Below, piece after piece: positions 8,892 to 16,982 of a stretch of DNA of 32,915 bases. How positions within the stretch are numbered: the first letter of the stretch is position 1; the number at the start of each line of letters is the position of its first letter. The stretch is from the NCBI RefSeq assembly GCF_021531075.1, contig NZ_JADYTJ010000040.1, forward strand, positions 1 to 32,915, given 5' to 3'. The notes below the pieces were generated by a model. It was given only the letters and a program-made list of their open reading frames with translations. It was not told the origin of the DNA and searched no databases. The position numbers and the translations under genes were made by a program. The stretch comes from Bacteroides caecigallinarum. Lineage in GTDB: Bacteria; Bacteroidota; Bacteroidia; Bacteroidales; Bacteroidaceae.

Positions 8892-9821
8892 ATGAGAAAA
8901 TTTAATATCGGAATATTCCTTTCTTTGATGCTGTTGGTGGCTTTTTCGTCCTGTAAGGAACAAAAGCCTAACAATAAAGTAGTCATCAATGAAGTGCTGG
9001 TGGATAATCAGAGTAACTTCCAGGATGATTACGGATTGCATAGCGGATGGATAGAAATATTCAACAAGTCATATAGCAGTGCCGATTTGGCGGGATGTTT
9101 ACTTCGTGTAAGCTCACAGCCAGGTGATACTGCAACTTATTTCATCCCTAAAGGTGATGTCTTGACACTTTTAAAACCACGTCAGCACACTTTGTTTTGG
9201 GCAGACGGTACTCCCCGTCGTGGCACTTTCCATACAAATTTTGTATTGAACAAAACAAACGACAATTGGATTGGACTCTATGATTCAGGTAAGAAACTTC
9301 TTGATCAGGTTGTAGTTCCGGGCGGTGCCCTAAAAGCAAATTATTCATATGCCCGTGTGAGCGATGGCTTGAACGAATGGGAAGTGAAGGATGACAGTGC
9401 TGAGAAGTATGTTACACCTAGCACAAACAACAAGACTATAGAAAGTAATCCTAAAATGGATAAGTTCGAACAGCATGATCCTGTTGGTGTTGGTATGGCG
9501 ATTTCGGCTATGGCTGTCGTATTTATAGGTCTGATTCTGCTTTATATTTGCTTTAAGTTTGTCGGTAAGTCTGCAATTGCTTTGCGTAAGCGTAACGCTA
9601 TGAAAGCGCAAAATGTGACAGACCATAAGGAAGCTAAGGAAATGAAACTAGGTGAAGCACCAGGTGAAGTGATAGCTGCAATATCAATGGCTTTGCATGA
9701 AGCACAGGGAGCTGACCATGATGTGGAAGAAACCATACTTACAATAAGCCGTGTGAAACGTAGTTACTCGCCGTGGAGCTCTAAGATTTATACTTTGCGC
9801 GAAACTCCAAATAAGAAATAA
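8892..9821 (+). CDS. Lipoprotein with lamin-tail domain fused to OadG-type decarboxylase subunit
   Basis: The 309-residue product is a composite. Residues 1-20 are a signal peptide ending in a lipobox (AFSSC) with the lipid-carrying Cys at 21. Residues of about 28-145 look like a lamin-tail (LTD) beta-sandwich: VVINEVLVDN, then GWIEIFNKS, SADLAGCLLR, and NDNWIGLYDSGKKLLDQVV. A linker leads to one membrane helix (about 198-222), followed by a basic cytosolic tail like OadG, the small subunit that holds the alpha and beta subunits of Na+-pumping decarboxylases together (delta in methylmalonyl-CoA decarboxylase, compare MmdD). Usual OadG proteins are only about 80-100 residues and lack the outer domain. 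The gene sits exactly where an OadG gene is expected, 22 bases after mmdA and 17 before the biotin carrier. The role of the outer domain is unknown. Confidence 0.85.
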   Translation: MRKFNIGIFLSLMLLVAFSSCKEQKPNNKVVINEVLVDNQSNFQDDYGLHSGWIEIFNKSYSSADLAGCLLRVSSQPGDTATYFIPKGDVLTLLKPRQHTLFWADGTPRRGTFHTNFVLNKTNDNWIGLYDSGKKLLDQVVVPGGALKANYSYARVSDGLNEWEVKDDSAEKYVTPSTNNKTIESNPKMDKFEQHDPVGVGMAISAMAVVFIGLILLYICFKFVGKSAIALRKRNAMKAQNVTDHKEAKEMKLGEAPGEVIAAISMALHEAQGADHDVEETILTISRVKRSYSPWSSKIYTLRETPNKK

Positions 9822-9838
9822 TACTTAAAATTAATCGT

Positions 9839-10267
9839 ATGAAAGAATATAAATATAAGATAAACGGTAACTTATATAAGGTTACTGTTGGAGATATACA
9901 AGACAATAATGTTAAGGTTGAGGTGAATGGAACTTCATATTCCGTAGAACTTGAAAAATCGGCAACACCTAAAATCAAACCTGTAGTTCGTACAGCTGCT
10001 ACTACTCCAGCAGCTCCTCCACCGGCAGTGGCACGTCCTGTCGTGGCAGGAAGTAAATCGGGTATCAAGTCTCCATTACCAGGAGTTATTCTGGACATAA
10101 AAGTCAAAGAAGGTGATACAGTTAAACGCGGTCAGACTTTACTCATTCTTGAAGCCATGAAGATGGAAAATGATATCAAATCTGATCGTGACGGTAAAGT
10201 TACTTCTATCAAAGTAAGTAAAGGTGAATCTATTCTTGAGGGTACTGACCTTATAATTATTGAATAA
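9839..10267 (+). CDS. mmdC: Biotin carboxyl carrier subunit of methylmalonyl-CoA decarboxylase
   Basis: This carrier ferries the carboxyl group from the MmdA active site to the membrane subunit. The 142-residue product has an N-terminal beta-rich segment, an Ala/Pro-rich hinge (about residues 50-72), and a C-terminal biotinyl domain. That domain contains the canonical EAMKM motif, with the biotinylated lysine at 108. Length and hinge match the gamma subunits of decarboxylase pumps and not the larger acetyl-CoA carboxylase carriers. It is followed immediately by mmdB, with a single base between stop and start codons, so translation is coupled. Confidence 0.94.
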   Translation: MKEYKYKINGNLYKVTVGDIQDNNVKVEVNGTSYSVELEKSATPKIKPVVRTAATTPAAPPPAVARPVVAGSKSGIKSPLPGVILDIKVKEGDTVKRGQTLLILEAMKMENDIKSDRDGKVTSIKVSKGESILEGTDLIIIE

Positions 10268-10268
10268 T

Positions 10269-11429
10269 ATGGGAGAATTTTTTAGTTTTTTGCAGAATAA
10301 CCTGGCAGATTTCTGGACATATACCGGTTTCTTCAATGCTACTCCACAGCATCTGATAATGATTCTGGTCGGTATATTCTTCATCTATCTGGCAGTGGCA
10401 AAGGAATTTGAGCCGATGTTGCTGATTCCTATTGGTTTCGGTATTCTGATTGGTAATATTCCTTTCAATATGGAAGCCGGCCTCAAGGTAGGTCTTTATG
10501 AGGAAGGCTCAGTGCTTAATATTTTGTATCAGGGTGTTACTTCGGGATGGTATCCGCCACTCATTTTCCTGGGTATTGGTGCCATGACAGATTTCTCTGC
10601 ACTGATATCAAACCCTAAACTTATGCTTATCGGTGCAGCAGCGCAGTTTGGTATATTTGGAGCATATATGCTTGCACTTGAATTTGGTTTCGACCCTATG
10701 CAGGCAGCAGCTATCGGTATTATCGGTGGTGCCGACGGTCCGACAGCCATCTTCCTTTCATCAAAATTAGCTCCTAATTTGATGGGTGCAATTGCAGTTT
10801 CGGCATATTCATACATGGCTCTTGTACCTGTAATACAGCCGCCTATTATGCGTTTGCTCACAACTAAGAAAGAGCGTCTTATCCGTATGAAAGCTCCACG
10901 TGCCGTTTCGCACACAGAAAAGGTAATGTTCCCTATAGTAGGTTTGTTGTTGACATGTTTCCTTGTTCCTTCAGGTCTTCCATTGTTGGGAATGTTGTTC
11001 TTCGGTAACCTTTTGAAAGAAAGTGGAGTTACACGTCGTCTGGCAGAAACTGCCCGTGGTCCGCTGATTGATACTATTACTATTCTGTTGGGACTTACAG
11101 TAGGTGCTTCTACTCAGGCTTCTGAGTTCCTGACTCGTGATTCAATCTTTATATTTGCGCTTGGTGCTTTGTCATTTATCATAGCAACAGCGTCAGGAGT
11201 ATTGTTCGTTAAATTCTTCAACCTCTTCTTGAAGAAAGACAACAAGATTAATCCGCTTATCGGTAATGCTGGAGTATCTGCAGTGCCAGACTCTGCACGT
11301 ATTTCACAGGTTGTAGGTTTGGAATACGATCCAAGCAACTATCTGTTGATGCATGCTATGGGTCCTAACGTAGCTGGTGTAATTGGTTCAGCTGTAGCTG
11401 CAGGTATTTTATTGGGATTCTTAGTATAA
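10269..11429 (+). CDS. mmdB: Methylmalonyl-CoA decarboxylase beta subunit (Na+ pump)
   Basis: This inner-membrane subunit decarboxylates carboxybiotin and couples the free energy to Na+ export. The 386-residue protein is an OadB-family member with roughly nine or more membrane segments. The re-entrant motif GGADGPTAIF contains the essential Asp (residue 156), and later come the TVGASTQASEFL segment and the C-terminal MHAMGPNVAGVIGSAVAAG. All fit the family. The ATG at 10269, one base after the mmdC stop, was preferred to a TTG at 10260 that overlaps mmdC. It is the last gene of the operon and is followed by a good terminator. Confidence 0.95.
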   Translation: MGEFFSFLQNNLADFWTYTGFFNATPQHLIMILVGIFFIYLAVAKEFEPMLLIPIGFGILIGNIPFNMEAGLKVGLYEEGSVLNILYQGVTSGWYPPLIFLGIGAMTDFSALISNPKLMLIGAAAQFGIFGAYMLALEFGFDPMQAAAIGIIGGADGPTAIFLSSKLAPNLMGAIAVSAYSYMALVPVIQPPIMRLLTTKKERLIRMKAPRAVSHTEKVMFPIVGLLLTCFLVPSGLPLLGMLFFGNLLKESGVTRRLAETARGPLIDTITILLGLTVGASTQASEFLTRDSIFIFALGALSFIIATASGVLFVKFFNLFLKKDNKINPLIGNAGVSAVPDSARISQVVGLEYDPSNYLLMHAMGPNVAGVIGSAVAAGILLGFLV

Positions 11430-11448
11430 AAACTTTTTTAATAGCTTG

Positions 11449-11490
11449 AAAATCAGGTGAATTGCATGTTTGTGATTTGCCTGATTTTTT
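11449..11490 (+). terminator. Rho-independent terminator of the mmd operon
   Basis: Bases 11449-11462 pair with 11475-11488 over 14 positions, including two wobble pairs. The core is AAAATCAGG with CCTGATTTT, the loop is 12 bases, and a T-run ends at 11490. Confidence 0.85.
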
Positions 11491-11609
11491 GTATTTGGAG
11501 TGAAACGATGATTTGTATCAAAGATGTACTTTTTTTGATTTATGTCAAAAAGTTGTTTGATTAAGTATTTTTTAGTATTTATGTTGGAATTGATAATTCA
11601 ATATTGAAA

Positions 11610-11617
11610 TATATTTG
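11610..11617 (+). promoter_or_regulatory. -7 promoter element for the small orphan-domain gene
   Basis: TATATTTG at 11610-11617 is a full match to TAnnTTTG and lies 28 bases before the ATG at 11646. No well-spaced TTTG partner is visible; GTTG at 11583 is 23 bases away. An AT-rich dyad (TTTTTGA at 11532 and TCAAAAA at 11545) lies further upstream and could be an operator. Confidence 0.55.
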
Positions 11618-11645
11618 TGCGGAAAATTAACAAAGAAACTAAATT

Positions 11646-11897
11646 ATGACTACATCAAGAACAGTTAAGTATCATGTACCACAGCAAGGTTTGTATGTAT
11701 ATTCAAGAAATGTTGGTGGTAAAACAGAACTTATTGTTTTAAACAGCACTGACATTGAGCAGGTTCTTATGAATAATCATTTCAAGGCATTGATCAATGA
11801 AAGTGTTGAGGGGAAAGAAATTTCTAGTGGAAAGAAAATCGATTTGAGAGAGAACATTGTAGTTCCTGCTCGTAAGTCGGTTATTATTGAGTGTTAA
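11646..11897 (+). CDS. Small protein resembling the C-terminal beta domain of neopullulanase/cyclomaltodextrinase
   Basis: The 83-residue product has no signal peptide or membrane segment. The order of its blocks (HVPQQGLYVYSRN, then KTELIVLNS, then EGKEISSGKKIDLRENI, then VPARKSVIIE) follows the C-terminal all-beta domain of SusA-like GH13 enzymes as I remember it. There it packs against the catalytic barrel. No catalytic barrel is encoded upstream. The gene has its own promoter element, start codon and terminator, so it looks like an intact free-standing gene and not a fresh deletion product. Function is unknown; glycogen or starch binding, or association with a separate amylase, are guesses. 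The homology call rests on pattern memory and needs a profile search. Confidence 0.65.
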   Translation: MTTSRTVKYHVPQQGLYVYSRNVGGKTELIVLNSTDIEQVLMNNHFKALINESVEGKEISSGKKIDLRENIVVPARKSVIIEC

Positions 11898-11917
11898 TGG
11901 ACTTTTGTGAAACTATT

Positions 11918-11965
11918 AAAAAAGCGATGTAATCCTTTGATATTTTGTGATGACATCGCTTTTTT
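11918..11965. terminator. Bidirectional terminator between the small gene and the esterase
   Basis: A perfect 13-bp stem, AAAAAAGCGATGT at 11918-11930 with 11953-11965, has a 22-base loop and A/T runs on both sides. It can end transcription of the small plus-strand gene and of the converging minus-strand esterase. Confidence 0.88.
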
Positions 11966-11978
11966 GTTTTTTATGTTT

Positions 11979-12815
11979 TTATTGTTTGTTGTTTCTATAT
12001 CCTTTGAAGAATTTACAGAAATAGTGCCATTGATATTCTATACTGTTGTTCCAGTATTTCCCGTCGTGTACACCAGGCCTTGTTATATAATCATGACTAA
12101 TGCCCCTTTTCAAAAGTTCAGCATGTAGGTTATTGTTTACATCAAAAAAGAAGTCATTTGTTCCACAATCGAAAATAATTGCCAAATCGCCATCTTTCAG
12201 ATTTTTCAATTGGTTTATAACCGTGTGATTGTTCCACACCTCTTTATTACTACTTAATTCTCCCAATTGTTTTTTCATTTCCCAATTATCGGGGAATGGG
12301 CGAATGTCAACCCCTCCACTAGTTGCACCCCCGGCACCAAATGTGTCTTTATGTCTTATAGACAGCCATAATCCACCATGTCCTCCCATACTTAAACCTG
12401 TAATAGCTCTGGAATTTCTATTGTTGATTGTTGGATAGTTTTTGTCAATATATTCAACCAGTTCTTTAGAGACAAATGTTTCAAACTGGCTATTAGGATT
12501 TGTTGGACTATCCCAATACCAACTGTTTTCACCGTCAGGACATACTATTATTATACCATCCTTGTCAGCCATTTGTGGCAATTCTGGCTTTATTCCAAGC
12601 CATGTACGGGCATTACCACCATATCCATGTAGCAGATATAGCGTAGGACATGATTCTTTGTTTATAGATCTCTCAGGGACTATGACAATAACCTCAATTT
12701 TCCTGTTCATCTTATTACTTTTAACCATTAATGTGTCAATTCTCGACGCATAACTTGTTGACGCTGTAATTAATATAACAGCTAAAAAAAATGTTTTAAG
12801 AATTCTGTTTATCAT
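11979..12815 (-). CDS. Secreted esterase, EstA/S-formylglutathione hydrolase-like alpha/beta hydrolase
   Basis: The 278-residue product starts with a cleavable signal peptide (about residues 1-23) and should act in the periplasm or outside. It is an esterase-D-type alpha/beta hydrolase. The oxyanion loop is HGYGGN (63-68), the nucleophile is S142 in GLSMGGHG, the probable acid is D221 in DCGTNDFF, and the catalytic His is H250 in GVHDGKYW. Relatives include tributyrin and feruloyl or acetyl-xylan esterases, so a carbohydrate ester or short acyl ester is likely, but the true substrate cannot be told. No polysaccharide-utilisation genes flank it. It is transcribed alone, diverging from the broken MFS gene. 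Confidence 0.88.
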   Translation of the reverse strand: MINRILKTFFLAVILITASTSYASRIDTLMVKSNKMNRKIEVIVIVPERSINKESCPTLYLLHGYGGNARTWLGIKPELPQMADKDGIIIVCPDGENSWYWDSPTNPNSQFETFVSKELVEYIDKNYPTINNRNSRAITGLSMGGHGGLWLSIRHKDTFGAGGATSGGVDIRPFPDNWEMKKQLGELSSNKEVWNNHTVINQLKNLKDGDLAIIFDCGTNDFFFDVNNNLHAELLKRGISHDYITRPGVHDGKYWNNSIEYQWHYFCKFFKGYRNNKQ

Positions 12816-12979
12816 ATATATCAGTTTTATTTGTAAAGTTAACGCTTTATTTTGCGTAAATATGATTATTGACAGTTTTTTTATAACTTATAAACTGTAA
12901 TATGCTTTTTAAAACAAGTTTCTATACTGAAAAGCCTAATCTTTCTAATTGAAGCTTAATATAAACAACTGTTTTTATA

Positions 12980-12987
12980 TACCTTTG
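12980..12987 (+). promoter_or_regulatory. -7 promoter element giving a leaderless MFS transcript
   Basis: TACCTTTG at 12980-12987 matches TAnnTTTG and is followed after four bases by the ATG at 12992. The predicted transcription start would fall on or beside the start codon. No TTTG was found at the proper spacing upstream. Confidence 0.55.
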
Positions 12988-12991
12988 CACT

Positions 12992-14174
12992 ATGAAACAG
13001 AAACTTATAGAAAATGAAGGAATTCCCGGTCATTTGCTGTTAATATTAGCTATTATGTCGGGATTGGCTGTGGCTAATTTATATTATAATCAGCCATTGT
13101 TGAATGACATATGTCAGGATTTGAAAGTCAGTGAATTTACCGCAAATCTGATACCAATGGTAACTCAGATCGGTTATGCTTTGGGGTTGTTGTTTATCAT
13201 CCCTTTGGGTGATTTGTATAACCGGCGACGAATCATTGTAGTAAATTTCTCATTGTTATCCGTTTCCATGCTATCTATAGGCACTATCTGATAATGTAGG
13301 GTTTGTCTTGGTTTCATCTTTGATAACCGGAATATGTTCTGTTATGCCGCAGATCTTTATACCTATCGCATCGCAGTTTTCCAAACCTGAGGACAAGTCA
13401 AAAAATGTAGGTGTTCTGGTAAGTGGTCTTTTGACAGGCATTTTAGGCTCAAGAGTTATCAGTGGTATAGTAGGAGAGTTCTATGGTTGGAGAACAATGT
13501 ATTATCTTGCAGCAATAATAATGTTGGTTTGTATATTCATAGTCCTTAAGATAATTCCTGACATGACGGTCAATTATAAAGGAACATATAAAGACTTGAT
13601 GAAATCTTTATATACTATATTCAGACAGCGTAAGGATATCAGATTATCCTCATTAAGGGCAGGATTGTGTTTTGGTAGTTTTCTATGTTTATGGGCTTGT
13701 TTGGCATTTAAATTAAGTGGAGCGCCTTTTTATGCAGGCAACAATATTATAGGATTGTTAGGCCTGTGTGGTGTAGCAGGTGCCCTGACAGCATCGTTGG
13801 TTGGACGTTATGTTCGTATTTTAGGTGTAAAAAGACTGAACTATATAGGTTGTATTATTATAACAGTTGCGTGGGGAATAATGTATTTATTTCAGAATAC
13901 TTATATTGGATTTATTATCGGAATAATGCTTATTGATATAGGTATGCAATGTATACAGTTAAGTAATCAGACTTATGTTCTTACATCTTTGCCAAGTGCA
14001 TCAAATAGAGTAAATACAATTTTTATGACAACATATTTTGTAGGTGGAGCATTTGGAACCTTCCTTGCAGGATTGTTTTGGCATTCATTCCAATGGGATG
14101 GTGTTGTTATAGTTGGAATTTCTTTAACTATAATTTCTTTGATTATAACACGTTTTGCAAAAGTTTTACAATAA
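12992..14174 (+). pseudogene. MFS transporter, interrupted by a frameshift
   Basis: Two adjacent frames together encode one transporter of about 12 membrane segments. The first (12992-13291) carries the N-terminal NLYYNQPLL motif and the GDLYNRRR loop between helices 2 and 3. It stops at 13289-13291 just after SIGTI. The second frame resumes at once with SDNVGFVLVSSLITGICSVMPQ and runs to the stop at 14172. The protein reads through without gap if the frame moves by +1 at about 13287, for example if two bases were lost from a TCTC stretch. Relatives are exporters of the arabinose-efflux/YgaY kind, with unknown substrate. Either this is a recent pseudogene or the base sequence has a small error. 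The promoter and the rest of the gene are undamaged. Confidence 0.85.
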
Positions 14175-14217
14175 AAAAAGCTGCTTATCAAGCAGCTTTT
14201 TTTATTGTAAAACTTTT
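14159..14217. terminator. Long perfect hairpin, bidirectional terminator between MFS gene and galK
   Basis: Bases 14159-14186 are exactly complementary to 14190-14217: a 28-bp stem with a 3-base loop. The centre is AGCTGCTT/AAGCAGCT flanked by runs of seven A and seven T. The left arm includes the last codons and stop of the MFS gene, and the right arm ends two bases before the galK stop codon. Confidence 0.92.
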
Positions 14218-14219
14218 TA

Positions 14220-15374
14220 TTAGCAAATCTTGCGTGAACCATCACCTATTACTACATCGTAAACTTTAGGGCTACGTCCGAATTTTTCTTTGAAACGTTC
14301 TTTTGCAGTTGTGATGAATGTTTCGTATAATTCATTTTTAACAAGGTTGATGGTACATCCGCCGAATCCACCACCCATGACGCGTGATCCTGTTACACCA
14401 CAGTCGAAAGCTATATCGTTCAAGAAGTCAAGTTCTTCGCAGCTAACTTCGTATAGTTTGCTCATACCATGATGTGTTTCATACATCTTTTGTCCTACTG
14501 TTTCATAGTCGCCTTTTTCCAAAGCGTCACAAACGTCAAGAACACGTTGAATCTCTTCTATTACATATTCTGCACGCATATAGTCTTCTTCAGAAACTTC
14601 ACCTTTTACAGCGTTAAGCATTTCCATAGTACAGTCACGTAAGAATTCAACATTAGGATGTGTTTTCTTGATTGCTGCAACTACATTTTCACAACTTTGA
14701 CGACGTTTGTTGTATGCTGAAGATGCAAGTTCGTGTTTAACAACAGAGTCGACAAGAACAAGTCTATAACCTTCTGGTTTGAATGGGAAATATTGATACT
14801 CTAATGAACGGCAGTCCAAACGGATTAGGCTTCCTTCCTTACCAAATACAGATGCAAATTGGTCCATGATTCCACAGTTTACTCCGCAATAATTGTGTTC
14901 TGTAGCCTGACCAATTTTTGCCAATTCAAATTTGTCTATTTTATTATCTCCGAATAAATCGTTTAAAGCAAATGCATAAGTTGATTCCAATGCAGCAGAC
15001 GATGACATTCCTGCTCCAAGAGGCACATCTCCTGCAAATGCAGTATTAAATCCTTTTACATCTACACCACGTTTAATCATTTCACGGCATACTCCAAAGA
15101 TGTATCTGGCCCAGCTAGCCGATGGAGCATCTTCTTCGTTCAGACCGAATTCTACGTAGTCTTTAAGGTCGATTGAATACGCACAAACCTTGTCCGTTCC
15201 GTTAGGTTTGATTTCAGCCATCATACCTTTGTCAACTGCACCAGGGAAAACAAATCCACCATTGTAGTCTGTGTGTTCACCTATGAGGTTGATACGTCCC
15301 GGTGAGGCGTATATATAGCCGGTTGTACCGTCGAAATGCTTAATGAAGCGACTTCTAACAAATTCTATGTCCAT
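14220..15374 (-). CDS. galK: Galactokinase
   Basis: Galactokinase phosphorylates alpha-D-galactose to galactose-1-phosphate, the committed step of the Leloir pathway. The 384-residue product has all GHMP-kinase landmarks. Near the N-terminus is GRINLIGEHTDYNGG (R27, E33 and D36 bind galactose), then the ATP loop PLGAGMSSSAA at about 117-127, the catalytic Asp in CGIMDQFAS, and the C-terminal GGGFGGC. Length is typical. It is the last gene of an aldose epimerase-transporter-kinase operon that takes up, mutarotates and phosphorylates galactose. The genes for uridylyltransferase and UDP-glucose epimerase are not in the window. An intergenic hairpin precedes it. Confidence 0.97.
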   Translation of the reverse strand: MDIEFVRSRFIKHFDGTTGYIYASPGRINLIGEHTDYNGGFVFPGAVDKGMMAEIKPNGTDKVCAYSIDLKDYVEFGLNEEDAPSASWARYIFGVCREMIKRGVDVKGFNTAFAGDVPLGAGMSSSAALESTYAFALNDLFGDNKIDKFELAKIGQATEHNYCGVNCGIMDQFASVFGKEGSLIRLDCRSLEYQYFPFKPEGYRLVLVDSVVKHELASSAYNKRRQSCENVVAAIKKTHPNVEFLRDCTMEMLNAVKGEVSEEDYMRAEYVIEEIQRVLDVCDALEKGDYETVGQKMYETHHGMSKLYEVSCEELDFLNDIAFDCGVTGSRVMGGGFGGCTINLVKNELYETFITTAKERFKEKFGRSPKVYDVVIGDGSRKIC

Positions 15375-15405
15375 GATTATAATTAATTAAAAGGTTAATA
15401 TAATG

Positions 15406-15450
15406 AAAATCATGATAGTACATATATAAATTATGTACTACCATGATTTT
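15406..15450 (-). other. Intergenic hairpin between gluP and galK
   Basis: Two 19-base arms (15406-15424 and 15432-15450) pair except for one mismatch, around a 7-base loop. In the minus-strand message it lies directly after the transporter stop codon and about 30 bases before the galK ATG. There is no clean T-run beyond the stem, so it is more likely an mRNA-processing or stability element, or a weak attenuator, than a full terminator. Confidence 0.7.
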
Positions 15451-15455
15451 GATTT

Positions 15456-16943
15456 TTATTCAACAGGAATGTCTTTATTTACATTTTTGCATCCTACCAG
15501 TCCGTAGAACAAAAGGTATGCTAACATTGCTACAATTAACCAATAGCTTGCCATATATCCCAGTTTATCAGAGATAAATTGCTGAATTAATGGAAGAATA
15601 CCTCCACCAACTACCATCATCATAAATATACCTGATGCTTGAGCAGTGTATTTACCAAGGCCTTCTACTGCAAGATTAAATATACCTCCCCACATAATTG
15701 AAGTGCAAAGACCACATAATACTAAAAATATAGCACTTACTGGCACTTTAGGGGTTTCAAGTGAACCCATAACAAATGCTGGCTTTATATTTGCTGCTTG
15801 TAGTGCTGCAGAATGCTGAGATAACGCTTCTTCTGATGGATTAGCAATAAATGCTGCTACAGCGTCTTCAGAGATACCAGCATTGATCAATGTTTCTGTA
15901 GTTTTTTCAATAGGGTCATATACAAATGTAGGAACATTTATACCTACAGATTTATCAATAAAAATGGCAAGAACTGTAAAAATAATAGCAGTTGCTGATA
16001 CAGTAATAAGTTGCACGCGTGAAGAGACCTTGTCACTAATGATACTACTTGTAAGACGTCCAACCAACATTAGCAACCAATAAATTGCTGCAATAGCTCC
16101 ACCAATAGCGGCTCCATTAGTTATGATACCTGCACCTTTTTCAGAAGAATCTGCCAAATAGAAAAGTAAAGTTCCAGGTATACCAATTTCAATACCTACG
16201 TAGATGAAAATACCAATCACACCAAGTACAGTATGTCTGAAACTCCAAGGACTGTGTGAGAATTTTTCAGCTTTCTCATTTGACTTTCTCATATGAGGTT
16301 CTGGGATACTCACAAAAGAAATAACAATGAATGTGAATGCGAATACACCCATTGCAATGAACAACAATGGTGATACATCAGACATGGCTGTTTTTTCAGT
16401 AACTGTTCCAATCAGTACACCTACGAACAGTGGAGTCAAAGTTCCTGATAATGAGTTAAGGGCACCACCTGTTTGTATAAGCTGGTTACCTTTGTTTCCT
16501 CCTCCACCTAGAAGATTAAGCATCGGGTTAACAACAGTATTAAGCATACATACGCAGAAACCGCAAATAAATGCACCTAAAAGGTAAATAATGAAATTGA
16601 GTTTAATAACGTATTCACCTGCATTGAATACACTTACATCTGCTCCAAAGATACTTGAAGAATACTGGATGAGCAATCCTATAAAACCAATAGCTATGGC
16701 TGTCAGTGCTGTCTTCTTGTATCCGATTTTAACAAGCATGTTACCGGCTGGAATACCCATGAACAAATAGGCCAAGAAGTTCATCATATTACCCATCATT
16801 CCTAATGTGTTTGCACCAGCATATTGGTTTTTCCATATAGTTCCAAATGGTGCAGCGAGATTGGTAACAAAAGAAATCATTGCAAATAAGAAAAACATGG
16901 TAAGAATTGCAATGAAGTTACCATTTTGTTTTTGTTGGTTCAT
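15456..16943 (-). CDS. gluP: Glucose/galactose MFS symporter (FHS family, GluP-like)
   Basis: This inner-membrane permease imports galactose or glucose, probably with H+. The 495-residue product has about 12 membrane helices with the FHS-type N-terminal pattern (FFLFAMISFVTNLAAPF) and the loop NTVVNPMLNLLGGGG, which is typical of GluP/FucP relatives. It is about 70-80 residues longer than usual because of a hydrophilic insert of about 65 residues in the C-terminal half (from about DKSVGINV to GSLETPK). This insert probably forms a periplasmic loop. It sits between the aldose 1-epimerase and galactokinase genes, which argues for galactose as the substrate. Confidence 0.9.
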   Translation of the reverse strand: MNQQKQNGNFIAILTMFFLFAMISFVTNLAAPFGTIWKNQYAGANTLGMMGNMMNFLAYLFMGIPAGNMLVKIGYKKTALTAIAIGFIGLLIQYSSSIFGADVSVFNAGEYVIKLNFIIYLLGAFICGFCVCMLNTVVNPMLNLLGGGGNKGNQLIQTGGALNSLSGTLTPLFVGVLIGTVTEKTAMSDVSPLLFIAMGVFAFTFIVISFVSIPEPHMRKSNEKAEKFSHSPWSFRHTVLGVIGIFIYVGIEIGIPGTLLFYLADSSEKGAGIITNGAAIGGAIAAIYWLLMLVGRLTSSIISDKVSSRVQLITVSATAIIFTVLAIFIDKSVGINVPTFVYDPIEKTTETLINAGISEDAVAAFIANPSEEALSQHSAALQAANIKPAFVMGSLETPKVPVSAIFLVLCGLCTSIMWGGIFNLAVEGLGKYTAQASGIFMMMVVGGGILPLIQQFISDKLGYMASYWLIVAMLAYLLFYGLVGCKNVNKDIPVE

Positions 16944-16982
16944 AATTTGTTTAAGAGATAAATGATTAATTATTTAGGTTTA

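Noticed and set aside
10260-10271. TTG start for mmdB overlapping the biotin-carrier gene
   Set aside because: The ATG three codons later sits one base after the mmdC stop and is the better start.
11646-11897. Degraded 3' end of a neopullulanase gene
   Set aside because: No upstream barrel remnant is visible and the gene has its own promoter element, start and terminator, so it was kept as an intact small gene.
12442-12753. 103-codon plus-strand frame opposite the esterase gene
   Set aside because: Antisense to the signal peptide and N-terminal half of a clear hydrolase; no independent signals.
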